Shown: positions 23,393 through 35,451, counted from the stretch's first letter. The stretch is 64,000 nt of DNA from Corylus avellana (GCF_901000735.1 NC_081546.1:10506152-10570151); one strand, 5' to 3'. The notes: generated by a model not told the origin, from the sequence alone. A program made the numbers and translations.

Positions 23393-23655
23393 CAGAATAG
23401 TCATTTGATGTTCTTGATCAACAATCACTAATGGACGGTTCATCTTATGGGGACATGATCAGGATATAAATTCTTTATGCAAAATGATGATTTGATTATC
23501 CTTAATTAAGATATTTAATTAGGTTCAGGTCATAGTAATCATTTGATATTCAAGATTAATAATCACTAATAGACTATATATTCATCTTATGGAGGCATGA
23601 TAAGGATATAAATTCTTTATGAGAAATGATGATTTGATTATCCTAAATTAAGGAA
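23393..23655. repeat. Tandem duplication of about 127 bp in paralog intron 1
   Basis: Two adjacent copies sharing AGGATATAAATTCTTTATG and AATGATGATTTGATTATCCT, starting near 23393 and 23520. They lie between the gypsy 3' LTR and exon 1, so they are probably native intron. Confidence 0.75.
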
Positions 23656-23797
23656 TTTAGTTACTTTAATTTAAGTGATTTATTTGTATTTAAAATTATT
23701 TATTACATGTAAAGCTCTATATGTATATGTATAGTATTTGTACTCAAATTATTATGAAACTCTATAAATAAAACAGAGAGCGAGAAAGAGAGAGAAC

Positions 23798-24068
23798 CTG
23801 CGGCAGCTGCTCCAACAACATCGCTTTTGGAGTCCCTGATGTTAAGTCTGAGCCTTGTCTTGTAGTAAGTATGAGAAGCATAGAAGTCAGAAAGAGCCAT
23901 ATTTATGCAACTCCACCCCATCTTCCCATTCCATGTATCCATGTCAAGAACCACACCCACATCAACTGGGACCGTCGTCGTGTTTTGTGCATTGCCCAAA
24001 AACATCCTCTCATAAACAATAATAAAGAAGAAAAGAGAAAAACCAAATATGGTACTATTCATCTTCAT
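23798..24068 (-). pseudogene. GLR paralog, exon 1
   Basis: Signal peptide and start of the amino-terminal domain, open for 90 codons. It is near-identical to exon 1 of the intact gene, with the same donor (CAG/GTTCTC) and the same ATG context. Assignment to the exon 2 at 7145 rests on strand, phase 1 joining and order. The distance is unusually long. Confidence 0.82.
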
Positions 24069-24104
24069 GATTATGTTTCAATATCTTGGTACTCACAACA
24101 ACTC

Positions 24105-24113
24105 CTATTTATA
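24105..24113 (-). promoter_or_regulatory. Candidate TATA box of the GLR paralog
   Basis: CCTATAAATAGG on the minus strand, about 37-45 bp upstream of the ATG at 24068. It sits immediately downstream (in transcription sense) of the triplicated block. Confidence 0.5.
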
Positions 24114-24119
24114 GGATAT

Positions 24120-24288
24120 ATATGGTACGATTTGGAGAGGCATGCAGCATGCAGTAAGCGAATAAGATGAATGACATACACTAGTTGACAATGTTGTTTT
24201 TTACGACGTCGGCTCAAGTGTCGTAAGTTGATTATGACCTCATTTGGTTGGGTTTGTGCACAGTTGATTATGAACATCAAATGACTTC

Positions 24289-24320
<32 letters not shown>

Positions 24321-24640
24321 GAGTACGATTTAGAGAGGCATGCAGTAAGCAAATAAGATGAACGACATACACTAGTTGACAATGTTGTTTTTTACGACGT
24401 CGGCTCAAGTGTCATAAGTTGATTATGACCTCATTTGGTTGGGTTTGTGCACAGTTGATTATGAACATCAAATGACTTCCATATATATATATATAGTACG
24501 ATTTAGAGAGGCATGCAGTAAGCGAATAAGATGAACGACATACACTAGTTGACAACGTTGTTTTTTACGAAGTGGGGCTCAAGTGTCGTAGGTTGGTTAT
24601 GACCTCATCAGGTTGGGTTTATGCACAGAACGAGGGCACG
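24120..24640. repeat. Triplicated block of about 175-190 bp upstream of the GLR paralog
   Basis: Three head-to-tail copies start near 24126, 24322 and 24496. Each opens GTACGATTT(A/G)GAGAGGCATGCAG, carries TACACTAGTTGACAA and TTTTTTACGA, and copies 1 and 2 end in a (TA)n tract. Copy 3 is truncated. The intact GLR has only a short diverged single copy (about 62325-62355). These copies lie in the promoter region, so they may affect expression. Confidence 0.85.
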
Positions 24641-25091
24641 CTCACACGTGTCTACTTTATAAGCTAAGCAAATTCTCTAGAAGTGTGAAGGTTGCAGCTG
24701 CTATTAGAAACTATCTTATAACCCCCATAATGTGCGAAATTCTTCATTACAATTTAATTATAAAATTTAAAAATATTATAATCATATTTTTCATAAGTAT
24801 TATGAAATTTATTTTTATTTTTCATAATTGCAAGAAAAAAACTTGAATTTTGCTTAATCAAAACATTAATATAAAATTAGAAAGAATCTCTAATATTATT
24901 GGTGTAATACTTATTAGATTTCAATACAAATAAAACTCAAATTATGAGCATTCGAAAATTTACTTTGGTTATAGAAAAAAATATGCCCGAGATTCTTTGT
25001 TATAGTTTAATTTCAAAATTTAAACACATCTCTATCGAACTTTTCATTATAGGTTGTAAAAAAAAAAAAAAAAAAACTATCACACCCATTT
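24640..25091. other. AT-rich spacer, no gene
   Basis: Upstream of the GLR paralog's triplicated block. Poly(A) run near 25059-25076. Nothing else seen. Confidence 0.5.
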
Positions 25092-25231
25092 AAATAAAAA
25101 GACATACTCCCCCAAGGGGTAGCTCAATCGGCTGTGAACCACGCCTCATGAAGCGGATGTCACTAGTTCGAATCTTCCATCCCCTTCTTTTGTGTGGACA
25201 TGTCAAAAAAATAAAAATAAAAAGACATACT
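25092..25231 (+). mobile_element. tRNA-derived SINE with 17-bp TSD
   Basis: Body 25109-25214 with box A-like TAGCTCAATCGG and box B-like AGTTCGAATC, ending GTCAAAAAAATAAAAATAA. Identical 17-base flanks AAATAAAAAGACATACT at 25092-25108 and 25215-25231. Not a functional tRNA: no cloverleaf closes. Confidence 0.9.
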
Positions 25232-25947
25232 AAAGGTTATAAACTAATATATTACTCAACATAATGACATACAATCATACACAGAACATTGTATAAATGT
25301 ATAAGTCGCATAAAATTTTACTATATATTATAAGGCCTTTAACTTTAATTAGTTTAATCCATATAAATTAAAATATGTTAAAATCGTTGTTCCCATATGT
25401 ATAGTTTAAAATGAAAAATAAGAAGAAAAAAAATAGCGAAGATAAAACTTGGATTGTAATTATCAAAGCATTAATAGAAAGTTAGTAAGAATCATTTATA
25501 TTATTAGCGTTATACTTATTAAATTTCATACAAATTATAAAACCCATATAATTATGAGCCTTAAAAAAAGTACATAGCAAAATAATAAAAAATCTTTCAA
25601 TCAACAATGCAATCAAATAAGCATCCCACTTTATATTCAATCTTAATTATCTCTTAAGTGTTTCGAAGTTCATTTTTTGTATAATAATCAAATAAGCTTT
25701 TGAAAAAAAAAAGGCATAAAAAGTACTTTAAAAAAATATTTGAAAATTCAGGTAAATCATACAAATAAACAACAAAAATCTCATAGGCGAAAAGGCCTCG
25801 GGAAAATATCAAATAAGAAGCATGTTATATCGAACAATTAAAGATTTTATAAACTAATGGACACTAAGCAAAATAAGCCCCAAGATAACCGTTGTGATTT
25901 TACACTTCGGTTTGGACATCGAATATATAATTGCTTGTAAGATGCTA

Positions 25948-25984
<37 letters not shown>

Positions 25985-26742
25985 AAGATTATTTTTGCTA
26001 ATGAAATAAAAAATAAATACCTAATCAGTATGTTGAGTAAAAATCCGACAACCTATACAATTAATAATTAATATACAATTATATATTAAAAAAAAACAAA
26101 AATAATGCAATGAAATGTTTTTCTATTTTGTTTCTACATCCTATCATTTAGTTAATCTAATTCAACTATAACATTTAATATTATGTTATATACATATTAA
26201 AGTGATTAAACATAATAATATATAATTTGATTTGTATTATTTGTTTCCTTATTTGATTTTGACATTAATAATACTTAATTTATTGAATAATTTATATATA
26301 GAAAACTCTTCAAATATAATTAAATGCTATTAATTACGCTAATTTAATGAACTGATTTTTAAAGTAAAAATCGGTTCACCCTTAAAAAACCGGTTCACAA
26401 ATTATACCTTAAAAAATTGGGGTAGCATTAAAATAAAAGGGTTCACACCATATGTCGTAATATTAAAACACTTTTGAGAGTGATTCGACTTTTATATATA
26501 TATATATATTAGAGAAAACATCAGGCCACAAAAGAAAACTACTATTTTCTTCGGCAACTATTTGGGCCTACCAGCAGAGTTCTGTCCATTCAGACTATTT
26601 CAGAGCATTAAAGATTGAAGTTGAAACGTGTCGAATAACTAGCAGGTAAAGTTCCTTTCACACGCGTGAAATGTATCTTATTGAAAGCCGTACCAACATA
26701 TGGCATGAGCATCTTCTAGTTACTTAAGAAATTGTGCAAGGT
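25232..26742. other. AT-rich spacer with (TA)n microsatellite
   Basis: No frames of interest. (TA)n at about 25950-25981 and 26495-26509. Nothing resembling a gene. Confidence 0.5.
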
Positions 26743-26865
26743 AATATGTGACGATGCAAAAATTTTTATAAGGATATCAGGAGAATATGTGACGATGCAA
26801 AAATTTTTATAAGGATATCAGGAGAATATGTGACGATGCAAAAATTTTTATAAGGATACCAGGAG
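26743..26865. repeat. Three 41-bp tandem copies
   Basis: Unit AATATGTGACGATGCAAAAA followed by TTTTTATAAGGATATCAGGAG. Copies start at 26743, 26784 and 26825; copy 3 differs by one base (ATACC for ATATC). Confidence 0.92.
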
Positions 26866-27544
26866 AAAAAGTTCAAGATCATTAGATGAGTAGGTAAAAA
26901 ATAAGTAACTCAAAAGGATTAGAGAGGGATTCAAATTTGGTCCTTTGGAGATCTGGAATGTTTTAATAAGGCATTGTTGACGAAGCAACGTTAGAGATTG
27001 GTACATCATATTTTATGAAAGGTTTTTAATTTTGAGGAGGTAAAGAGAGATCTTTCGAGATCTAATGACGAGGAAGTTAATTGTCAATTTCCTAAAGTAT
27101 AGGTATTAAAATTATATCAAAATTACTAAAATATTCATATTTAATAAACCAATATTGGTTCATCAAATGTTTTTATTTGAATTATTTTATTCATATTGTG
27201 TTATACAAAGGCGAATCAAAGGTATAGACAGAACCACAAGCAGATGCAGATTGTAATTTTCTCATTCGAGAAAGTGGTTGGAATAGATTCAGCAATAATA
27301 AACACGACCCTTGCTTTGCAAACAATCTCAAAACAATTCTCGTGTTTGAAAGTTACAATGACGCCGGGGTGGTTGCACCGCCTCCGAAGTCCCTTGAGAA
27401 GTGGCCTTGGGTTGATGCGACAACCCATATGGTTTTGCCAACTTGGCCTGCGACCCACCAAAGAATATTTTTGTGAGTTTCTTTTTTGATAATTAGGTTT
27501 GCAGGAAAAAAAAGAAAAAAAAAAAAAGAAGTGTTTTGAAAAAT

Positions 27545-27715
27545 CCATTCAATTTTTAGAGGAATATGCATTCCTCTTAATGGAGGAATAACTATTCCCA
27601 TAAGAATAGTTATTTCTAGGAATGGTGTGCAACCAAACAAAATAATGGATATTCTATAAGAATAGTAATTTTATTTCAGGGGTCTATTCTGCAAACCAAA
27701 CAAGTCCTAATATAC
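27545..27715. mobile_element. MITE-like palindromic patch
   Basis: Recurring self-complementary GGAATA...TATTCC words (AGGAATATGCATTCCTCT, GGAGGAATAACTATTCCCAT, AAGAATAGTTATTTCTAGG), ending ACCAAACAAGTCC. This wording is common in plant miniature DNA transposons. Ends and TSD not resolved. Confidence 0.45.
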
Positions 27716-27727
27716 ACTAATTAGCCC

Positions 27728-27847
27728 AAAAGCATAGCTCAAACGGTTGGGGACTACGCCTCATGAAGTGAAGGTTACTAGTTCGAATCCCCCTCTCCGT
27801 TCTTGTGCACACATGTCAAAAAATAATAATAATAATAATAATAATAA
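27728..27847 (+). mobile_element. tRNA-derived SINE, second copy, (AAT)n tail
   Basis: Same family as 25109: CATAGCTCAAACGG, CTACGCCTCATGAAG, ACTAGTTCGAATCC, CACATGTCAAAAAAT then (AAT)n. It meets the 3' end of a LINE tail to tail. TSD not resolved. Confidence 0.82.
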
Positions 27848-30090
27848 ATGGACTTGAGTCCACTTTTGAGAAAAGAACAAATTTTATTGCATATTCCTTA
27901 TGCTAGAGCTAATTGCTCAAGCAAAATGGTATCACAAATACATTCAGGAGGCTCACTCCAAACATTATCAATTCCATGTTGTACAGCATACCTCGACAGA
28001 AGGTGTGCCACCATATTCCCTGCTCTCTTCACAAAACACATATGCCATTGGGTAAACAGTTGAAGCTTCACCTTCATATCAGCCACCAAATGCCCCAGAC
28101 TACTCCCATCATTCTCCTCACAGTTGACAGCATCAATGATACCTTTGGCATCCCCTTCCAACTGAACATGAGTAAATCCCAACTCATAGCAGGTATCAAT
28201 GGCCAGCAAAGCAGCCTTAGACTCAGCTGCAGCCGGTGAGAGGTTCCCCTGGTGCGAGATGCTTCTGGCCTTAATCAGACGACCGTGATCATCTCGAATG
28301 ACAACACCACAGCCTAGGCGACCAGAAGCACTATCAATAGAAGCGTCCCAATTGGCTTTCACCAATCCAGTACACGGGGCTGCCCAACGGACCATGCCTC
28401 CAGCGTCGTTATCCTATGTAGGTGCAAGTCGGTCTTCTTGAGCGGCCCTGTAATCTTCTGTCGCCCGAAGAGTCAACTGAATCAAAGTTGCGGGATGAGA
28501 AAAAATACCTCCATGCAGAACGTCGTTACGCCTCATCCAAATTCGTCGAGCTAAGCCCACAAAAAGAGCCATCTCCTCTTCTGTGCATTTGCTGAACATG
28601 TCTTCCACCACATCCAGGAACATTGGGCCTGCATAGTGACTCTTCTGAAATTTGACTGGCCCCATGCCCCATACATCCATAGCTGCAGGGCACTGCCATA
28701 GGACGTGAAATCCAGTCTCCACCATGAAGCCACACAGAGGGCATATTGGGTCTCGAAGGATTTTACGTTTGAGCAGATTTTCCCGGGTGGGTAAAATATC
28801 ATGACAAGCCTGCCAAAGAAAATTTTTCTCTGCATTTGTAATCGCCAAAGCCCATAATTTTTTCCATACCTCATTGGTGCCCCTGCTAGATGAGTTCTCA
28901 GCCAGCTTTGAAGCTTCCAGGTCTACTTGCATATGATAAGCGCTTTTGACAGAGAACATGCCATTGGCCATCCCTCTCCAAATCATGACATTTGGCTGAT
29001 TTGTACTACTAATAGGAATGGAAAGAATGGCTTGAACCTCCTCCTTAAGGAAAATTCTCTCCAATTTTTGCAGATTCCACCCATGCTGCTCTTCATCAAT
29101 AAGTTCTCGCATTGTCGCATCCGAACTGAGTTCACGTATGGGAAAGACCACACGGAATGTAGATTTTTTTGGTAGCCACCTATCCTTCCAGATGCGCACA
29201 GTGTCTCCATTCCCAATGCGCCATAATAGGCCCTCCTGAAGAACTCCACAAGAGCTATGAATGCTCCTCCAAGCATAAGACGGCCTGTCACCCAATCTAG
29301 CCTCCAAAATAGAACCATTCAGATAATATTTTGCTTGCATAATTTTTGCCACAAGACTAGTTGGGGATTTCCACAATCGCCAGCATTGTTTGGCCAATAA
29401 TGCCTTATTGAAGTAGGTAAAATCCCTAAAACCCATACCTCCAGCTGTTTTGGCCTTCCCCATCTTTTTCCAACACATCCAATTGATACGATTCCCGCTA
29501 TCTTGATTGCCCCACCAGAATTTTTTCATTTGGGAATTGATCTCCGAACATAGGCCTTTTGGTAAGAGGAATATACTCATACAATAGGATGGTATCGCCT
29601 GAATAACCGCCTTAAGCAAAATTTCCTTTCCCACTTGGGAAAGAAATTTCAGCTTCCAGTCCTGCAATTTCCTCCATACCCTGTCAATGATACCTTTGAA
29701 AGCTGCTCTTCGGGATTTTCCAACTAAAGCTGGAAGACCCAAATAGGTATCGTACCTCTGAGTGGCCGGGATTCCTGCGTTCGCCAAAATTGCCTGCTGT
29801 TCTGCTGCAGGCGTATTTTTGCTGAAGAATATAGAAGTTTTATTATTGTTAAGTCGTTGGCCCGACGCGGCTTCATATAATTGGAGAATAGTTGTTAGGC
29901 TTTCCCACTGTACAATATTAGCTCGACAAAATAGGAGACTATCGTCCGCAAAGAAGGGATGGCTTATACGAGGGCCCCTTCGAGAAGTAGGAACCCCCGT
30001 CAAGGCACCTGATCCATTGGCATAATTAAGCATGGAGCTCAGATATATTAAGTACAATTTTTCTTGATACATTCCTAATGTAGAACAGAA
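27848..30090 (-). mobile_element. 5'-truncated LINE (L1-type)
   Basis: Minus-strand element starting within RT and running through zinc finger and RNase H to a 3' end near 27848. The 5' truncation just before the catalytic box is typical of target-primed reverse transcription that stopped early. Confidence 0.82.
27898..28395 (-). pseudogene. LINE RNase H-like domain
   Basis: VKANWDASID, GCGVVIRDDHG, AAESKAALLAIDTCYELG, VQLEGDAKGIIDAV and FVKRAGNMVAHLLSRYAV are the plant LINE RNase H fold with its Asp/Glu/Asp residues. It continues the RT frame after one stop codon. Confidence 0.88.
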
Positions 30091-30093
30091 CAC
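28414..30093 (-). pseudogene. LINE reverse transcriptase, C-terminal part
   Basis: 559 open codons: catalytic HPFFADDSLLFCR near the start, DTYLGLPALVGKSR, LKAVIQAIPSYCMS, FWWGNQDSGNRINWM, GGMGFRDF, and the zinc-binding motif DPICPLCGFMVETGFHVLWQC (about residues 450-470). A single TAG separates it from the RNase H frame at 28395. RT motifs 0-4 are missing, so it cannot move itself. Confidence 0.9.
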
Positions 30094-31665
30094 TTATACG
30101 TGTACTCATAACAAAAATACTTTAAACAAGTACTTGCATTTAATATCGAAGAAACAAAAAAAATTAGAGTAAATATAGTCAGATAGTTGAAGATGCAAGG
30201 GTAGTAATCTGCTAGGGTGGGCAGGTGATTGGCACCTTCGTTCACCTTGACCAAATGAAAGTACTTATAATATAAAGTCCATTTGGTTGTCAGAGAACTT
30301 ACCCTGTATTTGTGTTTTCAAATTATTGGTGGAATATGAAAGTGTGGTAATTAATTACGCCAGTCTTTTTTTTTTTTTTTTTTATTCTTTTATTTTATTT
30401 TATGTATAAAAGATTGACTTGGAAGGTCCAATTTGCGATTCCGAAGACTTTATTAGTCAATGCCTGATTAGAGAAAAATAAAGGTCGCTCTTTATTGATT
30501 TTTTTTCTTCTTTAAGCGGCCGGGCCGGTGGAGGCTATGTATACTCCGAAATCAGCAGCAGAGATTGCATTGTGCAAGGTTTGAAAAAGTTTTCATCAAT
30601 CATTTTCTCCGTTACAATCTAAATAAAAGAAGAGAAAAATTAGTATTTTCACACGCGAAAAAATAAGTATATAACTCTATGACTTGCTAATTTATTATGT
30701 AATGAGCTTTAAGTAAAAAAATACATTTCTTAAAATAATAAATGCCATGGGTTATACAAAATTGGTGAGTGTTGTCTCTTTTATTATGCAACTGAGAAAA
30801 ATTAGTTTATTTTGAAATAGAGGAAGCATAACTCCAAGGATAATTGACATGTTATGTTAATGAAATCATTCTAATAAGAATCTTATACATAATTATACAT
30901 ATTCCATAACTTTCTTCCGTATGTTTTATTCGAGTTCTTAACCCCTTCTTGATGCAAACTAGTTTGCGTTATCTCGAGGGACCTTTAATACGACACTAGT
31001 CCCCTAGTAAAGCACGCATACCATCATCACTAGTGACCCGTCCAAATTTACAACTCAGGTAATTCATGCCACTAATATGTCGTGTCCATGTGACTACCGC
31101 CTATATATACAAGATTTTGCCGGTCACTTATAAAACAATTGGATCTAATGCCAAAAAATAAACATAAATCTCTAGATCTCATAGGGTGAAAAGTCTTTAT
31201 ACCTATAACCTATGTGGCTGCCATCCATACATGACCATCTATATCATATGTTGAATTTTCATAATTCTTTTAATTGATAAATATTATTCGTCTCATGAAT
31301 GCGATTTTTATAAGCATATATTGAAATCATTAGGCTCACAACATAATTTTTTTACGTAAAAGCATGCACAAACCCTATTTCATTGTGCTGTAGCTAGCTC
31401 ACCCCACACGAAACTGCCTGGCTAAATCCTATTTCATTGTATTGCTCTTTCCTTAATTATCTAATAATATGTCGCTGACACTATTTCTGATCCAGGAATG
31501 AGTATATATCTCAATGCAGTTACCTAGAGTTTGTCAAGAACCCTGTTTTCCTTTGCGTTCCTTTCTCCATGCTGTGCTAATAAATAATTGTCTCTCTCTC
31601 TCTGTCTCTCCTTTGAGTCAGGGAGACTGAAATTTTTGGGTGTTTTTTTCGCGAGCATATATAAT
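30094..31665. other. Spacer, no gene
   Basis: A (T)n stretch near 30367, a CT-rich microsatellite near 31590. No coherent coding frame on either strand. Confidence 0.5.
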
Positions 31666-31669
31666 ATAG

Positions 31670-32591
31670 CATATGACACTATTCTGAAAAACACTATACT
31701 GACTCCAAAAACTTGTTTATCACAATTTATGCGGAATTAATACTATGAAGTAATAAACAATTCAATCACCCAAGATATATAAAACAATAAAGAGGCAGAC
31801 ACAGATATTTGAGTTACGAAGAGGAAACCTTTTAGAAACTGATTTAAAAGTAAAACTTCTCCGGGGCAGCCAAACCCAGGAAATCACTATCAAAAGATTA
31901 TCCAGAGATTATAGACACTAGGAACACTTACAACCCTTTGCAAAACCTTGGCTCTGTAAGATCGACAAGCCTACAACTCGTCTCCTTGCTCACAATCTTC
32001 TTCAACGTGATTCTCCTTTACAGGACCCTTCCGATAGACTTCTCAACTATAGATTTATCAAAGGAATAACTAAAACTCTAAGAAATTTAATTTAACGCTC
32101 ACCACATATGATCTCTCTTAACACAGCCTCCGACGAACTCTCTGAGGTGAAAATTCACGTCTCTCTCTTCTATAATGATGTATATATATATCAGTACATC
32201 AAGCCCTAGATCTGGGCCCACTAAAAACACATTTTTGGGCATAATAGGTACGGGGTGTCCGGACAGGTTAATGGGCTGTCCAGACAGGCCTTGCGGAGCA
32301 AAAATAAAGTTTTTGGAAAGACTGTTCAGACAACCTATCACCATGTTCGGACATGGCCTGCAGTGGAGAAAAACAGCATTATGGAAATGTTGTCCAGTCT
32401 TGATCAACAGCTCCGATCGATGGGCGTTTGTGGTCCGATTGACCTGAAATTTTGCAGGGACGTTCATGACACATGAATCTACACATAAATTTTGCAGGGA
32501 CGTTCATGACACATGGATTCTGAGCATTCTATATCAGTGTTTGAGCCTATAAACAGTAGCCTCTGCATTGTGGAACTGAATTAAGCCAACA
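31670..32591 (-). repeat. Copia-type LTR (3' LTR fragment)
   Basis: Reads on the minus strand from TGTTGGCTTAATTCAG. It contains TGTCCGGACA-type words (32240-32360) and a downstream block with GGTTTCCTCTTCGTAACTC and TATCTGTGTCTGC, typical of Tork/SIRE-type copia LTRs. The 29-bp piece TTTTGCAGGGACGTTCATGA... is tandemly repeated at 32446-32517. The far border is approximate. Confidence 0.62.
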
Positions 32592-32790
32592 CAAGAACTA
32601 ACGAACTCTCCCTTTGCCAATTCGGAGACAAAACCAAAATGCTGAGCCAATTCCATCATCTCCCCATATTTACTCCCCATTTTTGTCACAGAATGACAAA
32701 AGATCCTCATGTTTCCTGAATAACTAAGACTAAAAGCAATTCTTTTTCCTAAAACAAATAACTTAAGACAAAAAAAAGATCATCGGCCTT
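32592..32790 (-). other. Copia 3' internal end with polypurine tract
   Basis: On the minus strand GGCAAAGGGAGAG sits about 20 bp before the LTR start. Further upstream is GACAAAAATGGGGAG, a common 3' end of Tork/SIRE-type elements. No pol remains. Confidence 0.5.
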
Positions 32791-32949
32791 AATTACCACA
32801 ATCAAACACAAACACAAACACAAACTTATATGATTAATGAGATCACAAATGCAAACCAACAAACAAATATAATCAAAAACCAAACACTCCAATTCACATT
32901 CTACTTATCCTTATAACTCCATACAAGCCTCTCGCTCGCTACATTTCAC

Positions 32950-33540
32950 AGTACTTCGACCAACAAGTGAGTGACAATAGGTTTGAAATAACTTACCATC
33001 AATTGAGTCATTTAGTGCAACAATTTCTTGCCTATCTTTCTCTCCTGCCATTCTACATACACTAAAAAAAGAAAATAGTGTTATATACTTGTATTAAATG
33101 GAACTAACTTCCACCAACAAGTGAATGACAATGGGATTGAAATATCTTACCCATTGTTATTTGAGTCCTTTAGCGCCACAACTCCTTGCACATCTTCCAC
33201 TCATGCCATCTTGTGTACACTTAAAAATGAAATATTGTTATATAATATTACTCTCTTGCATTGTTTACTCAACTTGATAAACATGCTAAGAGAGGTTCAC
33301 TAACTCAAAGTTCTTAAACAAAAAAATTGTTTGAAGTTCTTACCTTCTAACACAAACCAAATTTGTTATAATCTTTGTAATATTAGAACAACTTCTTCAA
33401 CAAAGTACAACTAAAGCACCCTCCAAGTTCTTAAACATTCAAACTATTTAAAGTTCTTACCCTCTAATACAAACCAAATTTGTGACAAATCTTAATAATA
33501 TTAAAACAAAGTCTTAAACAAAATACAACAAAAGTTCTTT
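32950..33540. repeat. Two pairs of tandem duplications
   Basis: About 155-bp copies at 32957 and 33112 (CAACAAGTGA(G/A)TGACAAT) and about 120-bp copies at 33305 and 33425 (AAAGTTCTTACC, AAACCAAATTTG). No coding potential; probably part of the CACTA-like region. Confidence 0.65.
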
Positions 33541-33701
33541 CAAGCGTTGCTTCCGCTTGCTTGAGATCCATAAGAGCTCCTTCCAATCCTAGGAATAATA
33601 GAATTCATATCATAATCAATGATCTTTCTAACAATTACTTGATATGTGTGTGAAATAAAATAAAAAAAAAGAAAAAAAAAAAAGTGATAGCCAAGATTCT
33701 T

Positions 33702-35451
33702 TTACCCTCCTAAATGTTTTAGCAGCCTTTCCATTTGTGCTTGCATAGCAGCTTGAGATGCTTTTGACTCCTTAATTTCGGCCTGAAATGCAGTTGTTTC
33801 ATCCAGCATTTTTAGCTCCATATTAGCTTGTGATGCTTTTGACTCCTTAATTTCGGCCTCCATAGTAGCTAGTTTCTCTTCGGTTTCTAGCTGTTTAGCC
33901 AAGCATTCATCATGGTTTTGTTGGTTGCATGCTGATGAGGAATTTGATTGGGTAGGTATGGCACCACAACCTTTTCCTCTAACATGTCCTGAGCGGTGTC
34001 CACCTAGCACCTTTAAGACAATGTCTTCTTGGCTGGCATTAGTGTTGTCGGAGTTTGCTGCAATTGATTCCATTTCATTATGCACAAACCATATAAACCT
34101 CCACTAAATAAATCATGCAAGTTCATTAGACATATTCATCATGAGTAACCATTTCATTCTCTCACATATTTACTCTCGGCGTATTCACTCACAAATTTCC
34201 CATTCCTTTAAGTGTGCGTGTCCTTGTATATTTGTATGGGATTGGGTATGGCATTAGTTTTCTTTGCTTGCACATAATACACATAATTAACTGTTACACT
34301 GAAGAACATTACTATAAAAGCTTAACATTATATATTCTTACCTTCTTGTGAATGACATTGACGAACGTCGAGGTGCCAGCGGTATGATTTGTTTCCATCT
34401 TTGCTTTATTTTTCTTATTTCGCTCAGATTTGGCCTACAAAAATTCAGTCAAAAAACATATTCATTTCATTTTTTATAGTTGAATACAAATCTTAGAAAT
34501 AATAATTGACTATTTATTTGAATAAGATGCATTTACCTTCCATGAGTCGGCTTCGAATGAATCACAATTAGTAGGCCATTGTTTCGGAGAAATACCATTT
34601 GGAACATTGGCCCTTACCTCGACTTGAGCATTGGCCACCGCTACTAAATCTCAACTCTGTACATCTTTGAAATAAATTTTGTATTTCTCGAGGTGCAATT
34701 TGGAGCGTGTCCTATTATAGGCCAGACGTAATTGATGCTTTAAGGCATCCTTGTGCTTCTTTAGCTCCATATCCAAAACGAACTTACCCTGAGACATAGT
34801 AATTACGAAAACAATAATAAAAAGTTTGTCACATTATTTGTAGCAAGTGACATAATACACATACATAATGAGATTTATACCTTCACACGTTCTTCCAATC
34901 TCTTCACCATTTCATCTGGGACCATGCTCTAACTCTGATAATGGAGGTCGCAATGATCGAGGACAATCTTAGAAATTATCCTCGACCACTCCGCGACATT
35001 TTCGCCCACAGGTACGACATAACCATCCTTGAATTCCAAAGTGAGCAGACCATCCTTATCTATCATATCATTAACCTTCCAATTCTTGTTCTGACCCCTT
35101 GGTCGTCTAACAGACATGCTAGCTATTAATCAAAATATGGAAACATAGTTAGTTGTATTTGGAAAAGTAGTTCGCAAAGTGTATACAGCAAACTAGTAAG
35201 AAAAAGACCTTATATTCACTTACAGCTTGCGGTGGTGCGACTCCCAATGAGTGTATGTCATCAGACAGCTCATAGGAAGGATTGCCCTCCGCCGAATCGA
35301 GGGTCACCAGTCATGGCATGTCTATATTGTCATCAACATCAATGAGAGTCGGCCTGTCACGATCCTCGACATGACACAGGCCTCGACCTTGACCTCGGAG
35401 TTGACCACGGCCTTGGACTCGGCCACGACCATGGCTTTGCCCTATCACCAT
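33702..35451 (-). pseudogene. Plant transposase-associated gene (Transposase_24-like), decayed
   Basis: Minus-strand exons with plausible splice sites: 35451-35224 (Gly/Arg-rich start, one in-frame TGA after NIDMP), about 35130-34881 (QNKNWKVNDM, GYVVPVGENVAEW), about 34790-34540 (DMELKKHKDALKHQLR, PKQWPTNCDSFEADSWK), about 34437-34343 (AKSERNKKNKAKM, HTAGTSTFVNVIHKK), and a last exon to 33702 (VLGGHRSGHVRGKGCGAIP, then a coiled coil with repeated EIKESKASQA). The order matches the Ptta/En/Spm-associated family. A second in-frame stop follows KDVQS. Exon edges are approximate. Confidence 0.68.

Larger units (their letters stand above)
5258..24068 (-). pseudogene. GLR paralog, disrupted, exons 1-3 only in window
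   Basis: Same gene structure as the intact GLR: exon 1 24068-23798 (271 nt), exon 2 7145-5818 (1,328 nt, three codons shorter), exon 3 5570-5258 (313 nt), in the same phases. Exon 2 has an in-frame TAG at 6654-6652 (about codon 255) where the intact copy has TGG. The exon 2 donor has drifted from GTGAGT to GTCGGT. Otherwise the frame is open, so decay is recent. Intron 1 is about 16.6 kb of transposons. Exons 4-5 (M3, rest of S2, M4) are absent from 1-5257 and must lie to the left or be deleted. A single nonsense change could still leave a transcribed allele encoding a truncated amino-terminal domain. Confidence 0.82.

Noticed and set aside
24613..24846. Plus-strand 77-codon frame
   Set aside because: Low-complexity Ile/Phe-rich translation of AT-rich spacer.
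25109..25190. tRNA gene suggested by box A/B-like motifs
   Set aside because: No anticodon arm or closed cloverleaf, A-rich tail and long TSD; it is a SINE. The same applies to 27728-27815.
27216..27548. Minus frame of about 110 codons ending in a Phe/Lys run
   Set aside because: Covers a GC-rich non-coding patch and a poly(A) run; no recognised domain and no support on splicing.
28526..28874. Short minus-strand frames inside the LINE
   Set aside because: Alternate frames of the RT; no start context or family motif.
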